DNA from: Ectocarpus siliculosus
Lineage: Eukaryota; Sar; Phaeophyceae; Ectocarpales; Ectocarpaceae
Direction: 5' to 3'
Assembly: GCA_000310025.1 (NCBI GenBank)
Contig: FN648639.1
Location: 11,584-39,911, forward strand
Length of the DNA: 28,328 nucleotides
Shown here: one piece after another, positions 1 to 9,739 of the stretch
Layout: each line of letters opens with the position of its first letter
How positions within the stretch are numbered: position 1 is the first letter of the stretch
Notes under the pieces: generated by a model
Databases searched by the model: none
Told to the model about the DNA's origin: nothing
The model's input: the letters and a program-made list of their open reading frames with translations, nothing else
Position numbers and translations under genes: made by a program

Positions 1-170
1 CTTGTTGTGTTTCCCCCCCTGAAGGCCGGCAACCCCTTCCGCGGTGGTTTTGGGAACCCCTGAAAGGGACCACATTTTTTTCAAGTGCCCGGTGAATTTC
101 CAAGACCACCCCAACCGCCAGGCAGCCGGAAGGACGTGACCATAGGGGGGGGGGGGGGGGGGGGGGGAGT
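1..170. other. Low-quality contig end with poly-G run
   Basis: This end is rich in broken homopolymers, including C7, T7 and an uninterrupted G run of over 20 near 147-168. No open frame or motif is credible here. The texture matches the opposite end of the window and suggests unpolished sequence beside an assembly gap, so a biological reading is unsafe. Confidence 0.6.
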
Positions 171-1889
171 AAGTGGAGGGAGACGGAGCATTGACGTGGC
201 TGAAATGAAACCAAAGCCGGTATCAAGGTATCAATACGCTGCACTGCGACGGGGAAGTAGAGAGAGAATTACATGGTGCGGGCATATCTTGCAGGGTGGT
301 TTTACCGTAGATGACTAAAGATCCACGACGAAGAGGATATACATGTCACACCATACGTTTCGGAAAGCTCTCAACGAGATTGCTCCTACGCCGCCATTCT
401 TTGGCGTCGTCACTCTTCATGGTGCGGACTAATCGGTCTTTGAAAATCAGTCCAGGGGGTGTGATGCCTTGTGTCACCCACGGCGGTATTTCGCAGGTTC
501 GCACACCCTCGGCTCCGCAAACAAACGCAAGAAAAATTCCTGTTCTCTTAGATTCTAAAGAAATGCGACAGGCTTAAGAAATAAATCCCGACGACAAGCA
601 TCACGTGATGGGGCTTGAGACGCCAAACCTTCCCGCAGCAAACCCACGCTCCAGGCACAGGAAGAACTGCTGCCGTATGATAATGATATCGGTGCTGGTG
701 GTGGAGGTTTGTGCCTATGACCAAACCACACTGACGCTGGCCGATGCGCACGTGAAGGAAGATTCTTGGAAATATCTGAAGTAAAGTTGGTCGCCGCAGA
801 CGACTGCGGTCAGAGCAGGCACCGCCAGCACGGCGGTGGTGCGTCGGGCCATTGCACACGAACATATCACTGACATCGCAATGCATGTGTATTGCAGGTT
901 GAATAAGAAGACCGACAAATATTCGGGGGAAACAATTTGTTCGCGCGTCATCCGTCATGGTTCAGCGAGTTTACACATTGTATTCATATTGTATTCAAGT
1001 TGAATTTCGAAGAAAGGAATCGAGTGATCTGCGGAGACGATAACGTACGACTGTTGTGTGTATGTACTCCGTAGGATACGAATCTCCGAGATCTACGCAG
1101 GTATGTATTGATGTAGTTATGATAGGCTTACTGCCGCAGCAGGCCCTTCTTACCTCTTGCTCATGTCTGTCACTCGCTATTACAAAGAACTTGAGTCACT
1201 CCCCTGTGCAAAACGCTCTCGACAGAGCCCGCGAGCGTGATAGCGCATTACACGCATCAACCATTGCACCACCTTCAATTAACACCTTACACATTTTCCA
1301 TGTTCGAGCTTGTCATCTTGTCCGTATCACGTCTCTTCCGATAATTTCGTAGCAGTCAGGACCACGGCACATAGAGTTGCATACAGATATGTGATCACTG
1401 CTTTTCCGTTCCGTCAATCTCGGCGACCGCTACACACTTCATCCTGTGCCCGCTCGCCCTTCGCAAACGTCTTCACGTCTGTCTTCCTTCGCGTCTCCAT
1501 ACTCTGTCCCTTCTTACGCCACCCCTATAACGGTCGTCTTCCTCTTCTTCTTTACTGCACTTCCTCCCAAACCCTCACCGCCATCCGTCTCGTTATGGCC
1601 GCCCGCCCCATTGGGGGGCGAGGGGCCAGTCCTAAACCCTAGTAGGTATGTAAGGGTAACGTGGTGGTAACACTACAATCAAGGGTTACTATTTCGTTGT
1701 ATGCAGCAATATCTGCGTGAAAACGCAGGTGTCTACCCATCACATGCGAAATGACACTTGATCGTCCAAGTGACAACGAGGCCTTCTACGGTCGCAACCT
1801 ACCCTTCTTTGCGGGCAGGCGGAGTGCAGAAACAGTGTCCACACGCACAGCAGGAAAGTCACAAAATTGTGATTTTTGTCCAGCGGGCA
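171..1889. other. Intergenic stretch, no recognisable gene
   Basis: I see nothing I can name. The open frames here, the longest 136 codons on the minus strand at 548-958, lack recognisable motifs and have the composition of chance frames. From about 1140 to 1600 the plus strand is pyrimidine-rich. A non-coding RNA or untranslated region cannot be excluded from sequence alone. Confidence 0.5.
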
Positions 1890-2140
1890 TCGTGTAAGGG
1901 CGCATGGGGGATCGCAGTGTCTCCTCTGCAAAAACCCAGGAAACGCCAGCATATCTCAGTTTTCCATCGTCTAACTCCAGTACGACACTTCCATCGCAAA
2001 TTAACCGTCCGCTGACCCCCGCTCGTGTACAATGTTTGCATCTGAGATTGTAGCCCTTGCGATGCACCGCAGACTAGCGGTCCGCGATTTTCCAACGATC
2101 GTTGTATCATGGAGATCGGTGAGCTACAAGCAGGATTTTG
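1890..2140 (-). repeat. Left arm of a ~250-bp inverted repeat
   Basis: This segment is a diverged reverse complement of 4152-4400. Shared landmarks are the block around 1891-1915 (against 4380-4400) and the block around 2121-2138 (against 4153-4170). On the minus strand one frame reads RLICDGSVVLELDDGK followed by AGVSWVF. The other arm gives RLICDGSFALELDDGK followed by AGVSWVF in the same relative frame, with mostly conservative differences. Both arms therefore seem to descend from the same short coding segment. This arm carries an indel upstream of that block. I do not recognise the protein family. Confidence 0.7.
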
Positions 2141-2179
2141 AAACGGCAATGCTACTTGCTCCACCGGTGGATAAACTTC

Positions 2180-3900
2180 TAGTTTGACCCACCAGGCAGA
2201 TCTCCGTCCACAGAGCTCAAATCGACCTCAAACCAATTGCATCGTGCAGGTATCGGGTACAGCTATCTGGCAACCTCCTTAGAGGCTGCAGAAATATGCT
2301 GGGAAAAGGGGGTTCCGCAGCATCTCAGGAAGTGGTAATCTTCTCGCACCTCCGCCCTCACAGCTCCATTTGACCCCAAACGTTTTGAATCGTGTTAACG
2401 CTGTCCATACCATTCATGCAAGCTATTGGACGCCCACATCCGATATGGTGCTGCAGAGATATGGTCAACAGAGGGGGGTCCGCAGCATCTAGAGGGGGGG
2501 TAAACGTCATGAGTCCCGCCATACCTCCCGTCACATAGCTGAACCACGCCTATCGCTGAACGCACCGTGTTGGCACGGCTCACAGCTATCATACAAGCAA
2601 TCGGGCACCCCAATCGGACTAGTGGGTGCGGAGAAGTGCCCACCTACGGGGGCTTAGTGACTCAAAAGCCGATGGAGCAGACAGGCCATATCTGCTCCAC
2701 CAGGCCAAACTCTATCTGCAGAGGGCGTCGTTTGCCCTACGAAGACTTGCATTGTGTTTGCATGGCTCACAGCTATCATGCAAGCCATCGGCCACCCCAA
2801 TCGGGCTTGTGGGTGCAGAGAAACACCCATCCACGGGGGCTCGGCTGCTCAAAAGGCGGAGGAGCAGATAGGCCATATCTGCTCTTCAGGCGAAACCCTG
2901 GCTACGGGACTGTGTTTGTACATATTGATGTGATGGCCAATCGTTGTTAGGATTTCACCACAACAAATACTTTTACCTTCCTGGCTTGCCAAATGTCCAT
3001 GTTTCGTGGGAGACCAACGGTGTTGCTTATAGGTATGTTTCGTGTTATGAAATAGCGCCTTTTCCGTTTCTCGTGTATTCTTGCAAACGGCAATGCTATT
3101 TTCGACACCGGTATAATTACGACACCGTACAACATGCTTCGAAACCACATCCTCTGTATTCGTACGGCTCTCAGCTGTGGCGCAAGCATTCGTTCGTCCC
3201 GTGGTGACCGCGGTGGATGCCGAGATATGGCTCAATATGATGTCAAGGCGACGCCTCGGTAACGTCGTGACAATATACCGTACGCTTATGGACGACACCG
3301 TCAACAACTTTCCTAAAACACCCCCAATACGAACGAAATTGATTGAGCTGTGTTCTCAGGGCTCTCAGCTATCGCACAAGCCGCCCTTCGGCCCAAACCA
3401 ACACGTGGTTCCCGAGATGGGCCCAAGAATGTGGCCGCAACACCACCTCGGCGGTGTCGTAAATATGCCCTTATTTACTACACCGCGCGAAACTTTCCTC
3501 AAGCACCTCCAATGGGCATAAACCAATATTGCTGTGTTTCCACGGTTCCCGGCTGTCGCGCGAGTCATCATGCAGCCGAAACCAGCATGTGGTTGCCGAG
3601 ATATGCTTATGAATGTGGCCGCAGCACCACCTCGGCGGTGTTACAAGTAAGGCTTATTTACGACACCGCGCGAAACTTTCCGAGAACACATCCAATGGGC
3701 ACAATAACAATTTTGCTGTGTTCCCACGGCCATCGGCTGTCGCGCAAGTCGTTGTTCGGCCGAAACCAACATGCGGGTGCCACTATGCACGTAGACCTAC
3801 ATGGTGGCTTTCTCAAGACGGCCAATCGAGGGCGCAGGGTGGATCGGCTACTGTACATTATCCACAGAGAAGACTATCTCCATCGCTGCATACAAACGAA
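2180..3900. repeat. Degenerate 170-200-bp tandem satellite
   Basis: A recurring landmark of the type CAGCTATC-x-CAAGC begins near 2583, 2770, 3172, 3366, 3550 and 3734. The spacings are about 187, 402 (two units), 194, 184 and 184 bp. The last units also share a GTGGCCGCA-CACCACCTCGGCGGTGT block and an ACACCGCGCGAAACTTTCC block. An older variant at 2288-2500 repeats a CCGCAGCATCT landmark about 170 bp apart. Several units stay open in one frame for over 100 codons, but no protein motif is evident. The array fills the interval between the two inverted arms. Confidence 0.7.
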
Positions 3901-4151
3901 TGGGAAACCTGGCCATGTTGGCAAGCAGTTTCGTCAGCATTTTGACCAGCGCACAGCACCCAGAGATCCATAGGCGTTCGTTGTGGAACGGCCACGGTGG
4001 CGAAAGGAGTGGGGGGCGCAAGCGAGGGTACCCCGTGTTTCGCGCACGAACGTCAGCAAGAGCGTGTGGGTCGGCAACTGCTTCGGACGGTGCATAGGTT
4101 TCGGAGACAGGCGATTGCGCGGGAGCCTACAATCGGACCGCACAGCAGCTT

Positions 4152-4400
4152 AAAAAATCCTGCTTGTAGCTCACCGATTTCCATGATAGAAAGATCGTTT
4201 AGAAAATCGCGAACCGCTAGGCTGCAGTGTATCGCAAGGGCTAAAATCTCAGAAACTAACATTGTACACGAGCGAACGGTTAATTTGCGATGGAAGTTTC
4301 GCACTGGAGTTAGACGATGGAAAAGTGAGACATGTAGCAGGCGTTTCCTGGGTTTTCGAAGAGGAGACACTGCGATCCCCCGTGCGCCCTTAACACGAGC
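4152..4400 (+). repeat. Right arm of the ~250-bp inverted repeat
   Basis: This is the reverse complement of 1890-2140, with many substitutions and a few indels. It carries the more intact version of the shared short reading frame, about 55 codons ending at TAA near 4404, with LICDGSFALELDDGK and SWVFEEETLRSP. There is no start codon and no recognised domain. Together the arms and the enclosed satellite resemble a non-autonomous element with long terminal inverted repeats, but no target-site duplication was found. Confidence 0.65.
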
Positions 4401-4818
4401 AAAATTCATCATCATCCTCTTTGCTTTCACCGCCATCACTCTCATCATCATTTTTACATTTTTTTCTCGGCAGTTCTTCTCTAGCCCTGCACCGTTTGTT
4501 GAGGGGAAGGTCATCTGGCTCGAAGCTCTTGCTCTCTTCCACTCCATGATTCCCTCCTCGACTGCTGTCTTGGTCGTACTCTTATCCTCCTTTCCCTCCG
4601 CTCCTCCTTCATCGATACCGAATGAATTCCCCTCATTGCCATCATCATCGTCTAATGTGCACTGTAGCTACTGAGATCCCATGTCTTGTGAAAACATCAC
4701 GAGTTCGTACCGACAGAGAACGAGCCAGCTCGAAGGTAAACCGTCTCCGAATCCTGTTGGTGTGATAAGCCTTCAGGTGAAGCAAGGCTGTTTCGTCGTG
4801 TTTGTCTTTTACTTATTA

Positions 4819-5297
4819 GCAACACAGTCGTGCATGTCCTGCCTCGATTGGTGCCTTGTGGACAGAGATACAGGCGGGGGGGGGTGTAGAGACACTAATC
4901 CCCCCCCGTGGGGCAGGTTGGGGCAACAGATATATTTTGCCCATCAGTCATGGCTGCACCAAACCTGAACCGTTTCGGCTATACGATGTGGATCTCGCGA
5001 TAGCCCCACAACACAGCAACACAGTAGTCGTGCATATCCTGCCTCCATGGGTGCCTTGTGGGCAGAGATACAGCCGGGGGGGGGTGTAGAGACACTAATC
5101 CCCCCCCGTGGGGCAGGTTGGGGCAACAGATATATTTTGCCCATCAGTCATGGCTGCACCAAACCTGAACCGTTTCGGCTATACGATGTGGATCTCGCGA
5201 TAGCCCCACAACACAGCAACACAGCCGTGCATGTCCTGCCTCGATTGGTGCCTTGTGGGCAGAGATACAGCCGGGGGGGTGTTTACACACTAATCCC
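4819..5297. repeat. ~200-bp tandem repeat, about 2.4 copies
   Basis: The block starting GCAACACAG, followed by TGCAT-TCCTGCCTC, appears at 4831, 5031 and 5228, giving periods of 200 and 197 bp. Each unit contains a G-run, the short hairpin TGT-AGAG-ACA and a C-run, so the whole G-run/C-run segment can fold back on itself. The first two units are nearly identical along their length; the third stops after its C-run near 5297. Frames running through the array are products of the repeat and not genes. Confidence 0.85.
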
Positions 5298-5339
5298 CCC
5301 CCGGGGGGGGATTGAGACACGCCGATTTTTTTAACGCGT

Positions 5340-6500
5340 AACGGGCCGAAGTCAGCTGTGTTTCGTCTTGAAGAATCAATATATTTATTGGGCCAAGCAC
5401 AACACAAGCCACGCGCGTACAACGCATATACATACGTGAACATACGTAGTCTAGGAAAATACATCCTACTCCTTTGCCGTAATTTAGTGTTCGGGCATGT
5501 TCGCATCAAAACCTTTCTACCCTACACTGTCGCAGCGGCAATTTTTTAATTGCAATACCAGAGCGGAATAATAGCGGCACGACTGCCCTGAATTACATAG
5601 ACTACAGTACAGCAGACTTCATACGTAAGTATCTCTCTATCCGGTAACCCTCGGTCTGTGTATCTTCAAGGTAGATAGACCCGAGAACAGCATACAGTCC
5701 ATCCAGCATCACTCGCGGAGTCCAACATCACTCGCGGAGATGTCCAAGGTCATGAGACAAAACCAGACCAGGCGCTACAACAGGCCAGGAGAAGAGAAAC
5801 CCCACACCAAAGGTAGGAGCAGCAGCGCCGACAGATATGTCTTGCTTCTCGTACTGCATATAGAGCAGCACACAAATACTGCTGTACTCACCACTTCGTG
5901 TGACCTGCAACGGCTGTGCCCTGTCCTTGTCCGTGCCGAGAGCCGAAGGGAAGAGAGGGAAAGCGTTTGCGTGTGCGTGTGCGTTACGGCGGGTGTTCTT
6001 GGGCAGCGTGTGTGTACCCGCTTTCCTGCTCGCGTGTGAACATTTCAATTCTTTCGGTCTACTTTCGTCAAGGCCGCCGATATAGGACCTGTGCCATGTG
6101 CCTACTATCTATGCGTTCGTGCATCAAATGCACATAGCAGCCGTTCACATGGCGCGGTCGTATAGGCTTCGCCGCACCAGCTGTAGAACCCCAACGCTAC
6201 GGGTGATAGCGGTGGGCGCTAGTGGGCGCCCACCCGCCCGCGAAGAGCAAAAGTTACATGCGTATACTACTAATAATAGATATTTCTGCTGCTGGTAGAC
6301 TTAAATCACAGAGAGAGTTGTGGTTCTTCGATGGCTTCGGTAAATGTTCGGTTCCGTTGAAAAATCCAACGAAGTTGGAGGTCTGCTTGGGAGCCTTGGT
6401 TTCACTTTGATAGTAACTCTTTAGGACTAACCGATGTTGAACCTACACACGTGATGTTGAGAAATGTTCCTCACACCGAATGTATGTGTCGCACACCGTA
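5340..6500. other. Intergenic stretch, no recognisable gene
   Basis: No coding motif was found on either strand. One copy of the dispersed word ACTGCTGTA lies at 5878-5886, and a short GTGTGCGT run lies near 5968-5985. The 106-codon minus frame at 5728-6048 has no identifiable domain. Confidence 0.45.
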
Positions 6501-6812
6501 GCTACTGGAGCTGAAATATCGAAGGTCGCAGCTCCCTTTGAAAACAGTCCGAAATCTGCGCCGGAACCAAGCGGCATCCAACATTTGTCACAGCCATGCT
6601 CGCCGTCACCGACCCCAATCTCCTCAGCTACGGGTTTACAGCAGCAGCTGATGCCACTAGCTACTGCTGACACCCCTCCGTTCAGGGGTTTACGGTCCGT
6701 GGCGGTGAGCATGGCTGTGACAAATGTTGGATGCCGCTTGGTTCCGGCGCAGATTTTGGACTGTTTTCAAAGTAAAGGCTGCTGCGACCTTCGATATTTC
6801 CACTCCAGTAGC
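6501..6812. repeat. Long foldback: ~115-bp inverted arms, ~80-nt loop
   Basis: 6501-6615 is the reverse complement of about 6694-6812, with very few mismatches and one small indel near 6533/6778. The outermost bases GCTACTGGAG are mirrored by CTCCAGTAGC at 6803-6812. The innermost paired bases lie near CCGTCACCGACC. Transcription in either direction would give a long hairpin RNA. The near-identity of the arms implies recent formation or gene conversion. It could be a MITE-like foldback element or a tail-to-tail duplication. I see no protein motif in the arms. Confidence 0.88.
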
Positions 6813-7015
6813 AAACCTGAACGTGCCAGCACGCACGACGCCTCTTCATGGTGTCCTCTGCCGATGACAATAGAATGTCTAACCTAACCCCGGCGGGAGG
6901 GTTGTTTTCTTTCTTTGTATAGGGTTGCAGTATGGGAAAAGAGCCAGCGTAAAAACCGCTGTTCTTCCCCAAAATTCTGTAAGAAATATAAGAGGGAATC
7001 CACGTGTTGTTGAAA

Positions 7016-7942
7016 TGACGTGAAAGATTGACATTTCAGGAAGTTTTGACGTGAAGAGGTTGCGCCGCTTTTTTGGGGGCAAACTCTGACGGCGAAATTT
7101 TTGTGAGGAAGCGTCAAAATTAAATTTCACCCAAAGATAAAACGACGCGAAAAGATTGACGCTTCAAACATCGCCAGACTGTGGCTCACACACGCTTGCT
7201 CTGCTGCGGTCTGCTGTGCGCGGTCAGCAGCGAACACATTGGCCATGCCTATACTGATTGCTCCTAGCGGTCCTGCACCCACGCGTCTCGGCAGTTCTCA
7301 CGGCGGCCAAGTGGCCAGACGCGCGTGTTCGGCGCGCGCGTTCGGTAGATGCGCCGTCGCGATTGCGCACGGGCTTTCAGCAGCAAAAAGGGGCATAGGC
7401 AGGGGAGTGATTGGGGGAGTCTCGCCCACGAAGGCAGCACATGGAGAGGAGTAAGGGAGGGTACACGGACTTTGCCAGTCAGTAGGTGCATTTCGCCCGC
7501 CCCCTCACGGGGTTCGGTGCTCTGCTGCCGCAGTGACATCGGTATATACACAGCAGTGCAGCGAGCAGCTGCCTTACTCATCAGCAACGAACGGCAGTTT
7601 GACGCCTGGGAAGTCGCAGTTTGACGCCTGGGAAAAGTCGCCGCGGCAAAGGAGGGAAGGTCGGCGGGATGAGGCGAAGGGGTACACCTAGTCTCCTGGG
7701 AGCCTGGGGGTGTGAGTCTTCGCTTCGGAATGTCGACCCTGGGTGGCAGCCCGAACCAACCTTGAACTCTACCTCCACCATTTTTTTTTTTTCACCTCTC
7801 ACGTGTCAACGGGCACACGCGGTGCGAATTTTTTCCCGTCAAAACCCTCAACCGTCACTTTATGTTGGCGTCAATCCTCAAAGGTCAAAATTCCGCGTCA
7901 ATCCATAGTGGATACCCTATAATATAGGCTGAAATTTTGACG
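7016..7942. repeat. Cluster of TGACG/CGTCA words, possible element termini
   Basis: TGACG or its complement occurs 12 times: forward at 7016, 7047, 7087, 7156, 7600, 7622 and 7938; reverse at 7112, 7838, 7853, 7869 and 7896. Chance predicts about two in this length. The forward form dominates on the left and the reverse form on the right, as in subterminal repeats of a DNA transposon. The 7600 and 7622 copies sit in a 22-bp direct repeat (TTTGACGCCTGGGAA). No transposase frame was found in the interval. Confidence 0.45.
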
Positions 7943-8151
7943 AAAAATAAGAAAAAAGGGCTAAGAAACATACATAGCTCAATCTCGGCCACAACCAACG
8001 TAAGAAACGCACCAATAAGAAACATTATGCATCTGGTGCGACACCCCCATGACATCAGAAATCTTCGATGCTCCCACCCCCCTACCTAGCTGAACAGAAG
8101 TGAATTATATTTGTAAATTTAGGGGGCAGAGTGATTATTTTCGCGCGCCCC

Positions 8152-8446
8152 CCCCTTGCCCCCCCCCGGTGTTTGCCATCCGGGTTGGGTTTTTGTCGCT
8201 TGGCAACGAGACGTTGTAAAACAAGCCCCCCCCCCCCCGGTGTTTGCCATCGGGGTTGGGTTTTCGTCGCTTGGCAACGACGTTGTAAAACATGCCGCCG
8301 CCCCCGGTGTTTGCCATCGGGGTTGGGTTTTCGTCGCTTGGCAACGACGTTCGTTCGTTCGTTCGTTGTAAAACAAGCCCCCCCCCCCCCGGTATTTGTA
8401 ATCGGGATTGGGTTTTTGTCGCTGGCAACGACGTTGTAAAACAAGC
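8152..8446. repeat. Minisatellite, four 66-85-bp units
   Basis: Four head-to-tail units each run from a poly-C tract through GGTGTTTGCCATC, a GGGTTGGGTTTT-GTCGCTTGGCAACGA block and GTTGTAAAACA. The units start at about 8152, 8225, 8293 and 8375. Unit 3 carries an internal expansion of CGTT (about five copies near 8347-8367). Open frames run through the whole array on both strands only because the repeat lacks stops; they are not genes. Confidence 0.88.
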
Positions 8447-8769
8447 CAATCCACTTCGTGAGCTCGGCAACCAGGTTACCGCTTTTTTTTTACCTCTGTT
8501 TTTTTTTACGGTAACCATAATGAATGTTGGTCGAGTAGATCATGTTGTGCGGGGTGGAGAACCCTCACTCCGCGCAATGGGCATGATCGCACCACGTTGT
8601 GTTAAATAAAATGGTCAAGCACCCTCGAGGCAGTTGCACAGTGCTTACAACTAACTGTCTCTGGAAGTGAAAGCACCAGAAAATAAATTAAGTCGTGCGC
8701 AGCTGTCATCCGTACGCAAGGAAGTAAGCACAAGATGCCGAACACCCTTAGCAGGATGCAGCGCACCCT

Positions 8770-8970
8770 TCATTTTTTTTTTTTTTGTTCTTCACTTCAA
8801 ATCAGCGCTCACAGCACAAGTGCCGTTTATTCCAACCCGTGGTCACACAGAAGAGCCTCTCTCTACCCTCCCCTCCTGCGGTACTTCGCCTTCAATTTTT
8901 AATGCGAGAAGAGTTTAGCACTCTCTTCCTGCGACTCGCCGAATACCTCACGGCGCTTCGCGCTTGGTGA
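8770..8970 (-). mobile_element. SINE copy, head diverged
   Basis: On the minus strand this ends in a poly-A tract (plus T-run at 8772-8786). Its body contains the complement of CTTCACTTCAAATC and of CGTGGTCACACAGAAGAGC, shared with the copies at 11950-12262 and 20066-20186. The 5' part beyond about 8925 diverges from the full copy, so no A or B box can be assigned. A poly-C-tailed repeat follows directly at about 8995. Confidence 0.8.
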
Positions 8971-8994
8971 TGTGAGAGCCTGGTCCGGTGAGAA

Positions 8995-9085
8995 CCCGGC
9001 GTGCTCCGTCCCGGCTTTGTAGGGATGGGAGGTCAATGGTCTAACGACTACGGCATGCACGACTATGAGTACACCCCCCCCCCTT
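8995..9085 (+). mobile_element. Poly-C-tailed repeat, type 2 body
   Basis: The segment GTGCTCCGTCCCGG, a GGGATG block, GGTCAATGGTCTAACGAC, GGCATGCA and ATGAGTACAC followed by C9 is repeated almost exactly at 27911-28015. The part from GGTCAATGG onward is also shared with the LINE tail at 9665-9730, although the preceding body differs. I read it as the 3' end of a retroposon family. Confidence 0.75.
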
Positions 9086-9232
9086 GCCCCTGTTCAAGGA
9101 GAAGATATCTGTTGCTTGTGCCGAGGGAGAAGAACTGAATCTAAGGAAAGAAACCGAGGATGAGGAGAACTGTACGGCATGTTGCAAGAAGGAATAGTCT
9201 AGGGTTCAAGGATTTACCAACTACATGGACCA

Positions 9233-9622
9233 ATGGATGCAGGGACAAGGCTTACGGTAAAAATCAGGACCGGGGACATAGGCCTTCGAGAATGTCGACG
9301 AAGACATAGGACGGTAGACGACGAAGACGACAAGTTCAAATGTGATTGCGGCTTCGAATGCGAAGACCTTGTTCATGTAGTCGCGGAATGTCAAATGTAC
9401 GAAGAAGAGAGGGAAGTGTACATGACTGAGCTGGGAAAAATACAGGGGAGGTACAGGGAGATGTTTGAGGCATGGTGTAGAGAAGAGAGGACGGTAGCTG
9501 TACTGGGGAGTAGGAGGTGGTTTGAAAAGGCGGGAAGGGATATCGTAAGGATAGACAAACTAGGGACGACATTTTTGAGCCACCTTTGGCAAAGTAGGAA
9601 GGAACGACATCATCATCGGTGA
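9233..9622 (+). pseudogene. LINE reverse-transcriptase C-terminal fragment
   Basis: The frame gives about 130 residues that look like the extreme C-terminus of a non-LTR retrotransposon ORF2: RLTVKIRTGDIGL, a cysteine/histidine cluster CDCGFEC-x5-HVVAEC, then a charged helix-rich tail. The segment after RT and RNase H in many LINEs has the same order, R-RTGH-GL then C-x-C-x-EH-C. A TAG lies in frame about 40 bases upstream, and no RT YADD or RNase H domain is visible, so this is a 5'-truncated dead copy. It is followed directly by the poly-C tail at 9650-9735, which supports a LINE 3' end. Confidence 0.75.
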
Positions 9623-9649
9623 TTGGTCCTCCTGTGGGAACAACGCTCG

Positions 9650-9735
9650 TCCTCTCGAGGACGCGTGGTCAATGGTCTAACTAACCGTTAAGGCATGCAA
9701 AACATAAGAGTACCCCCCCCCCCCTCGCCCCTGCT
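9650..9735 (+). mobile_element. LINE 3' tail with poly-C end
   Basis: It starts with the perfect palindrome CGTCCTCTCGAGGACG, then GTGGTCAATGGTCTAAC, AAGGCATGCAAAACAT, GAGTA and a C run of about 13. Related tails lie at 26838-26925 (plus) and 14298-14365 (minus, palindrome included). The position just after the reverse-transcriptase fragment identifies it as the 3' untranslated end of that element. Confidence 0.8.
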
Positions 9736-9739
9736 GTTC

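Noticed and set aside
548-958. 136-codon minus-strand gene
   Set aside because: Cysteine/histidine-rich by chance composition, no domain pattern, and another overlapping frame in the same strand.
8152-8446. CRISPR-like array
   Set aside because: The units are contiguous, with no unique spacers between short repeats, and the DNA is nuclear eukaryotic.
8281-8446. Vector contamination: ACGACGTTGTAAAAC resembles the M13/pUC lacZ primer site
   Set aside because: The match is only about 15 bases, it is part of a four-copy minisatellite, and the flanks do not match the vector.
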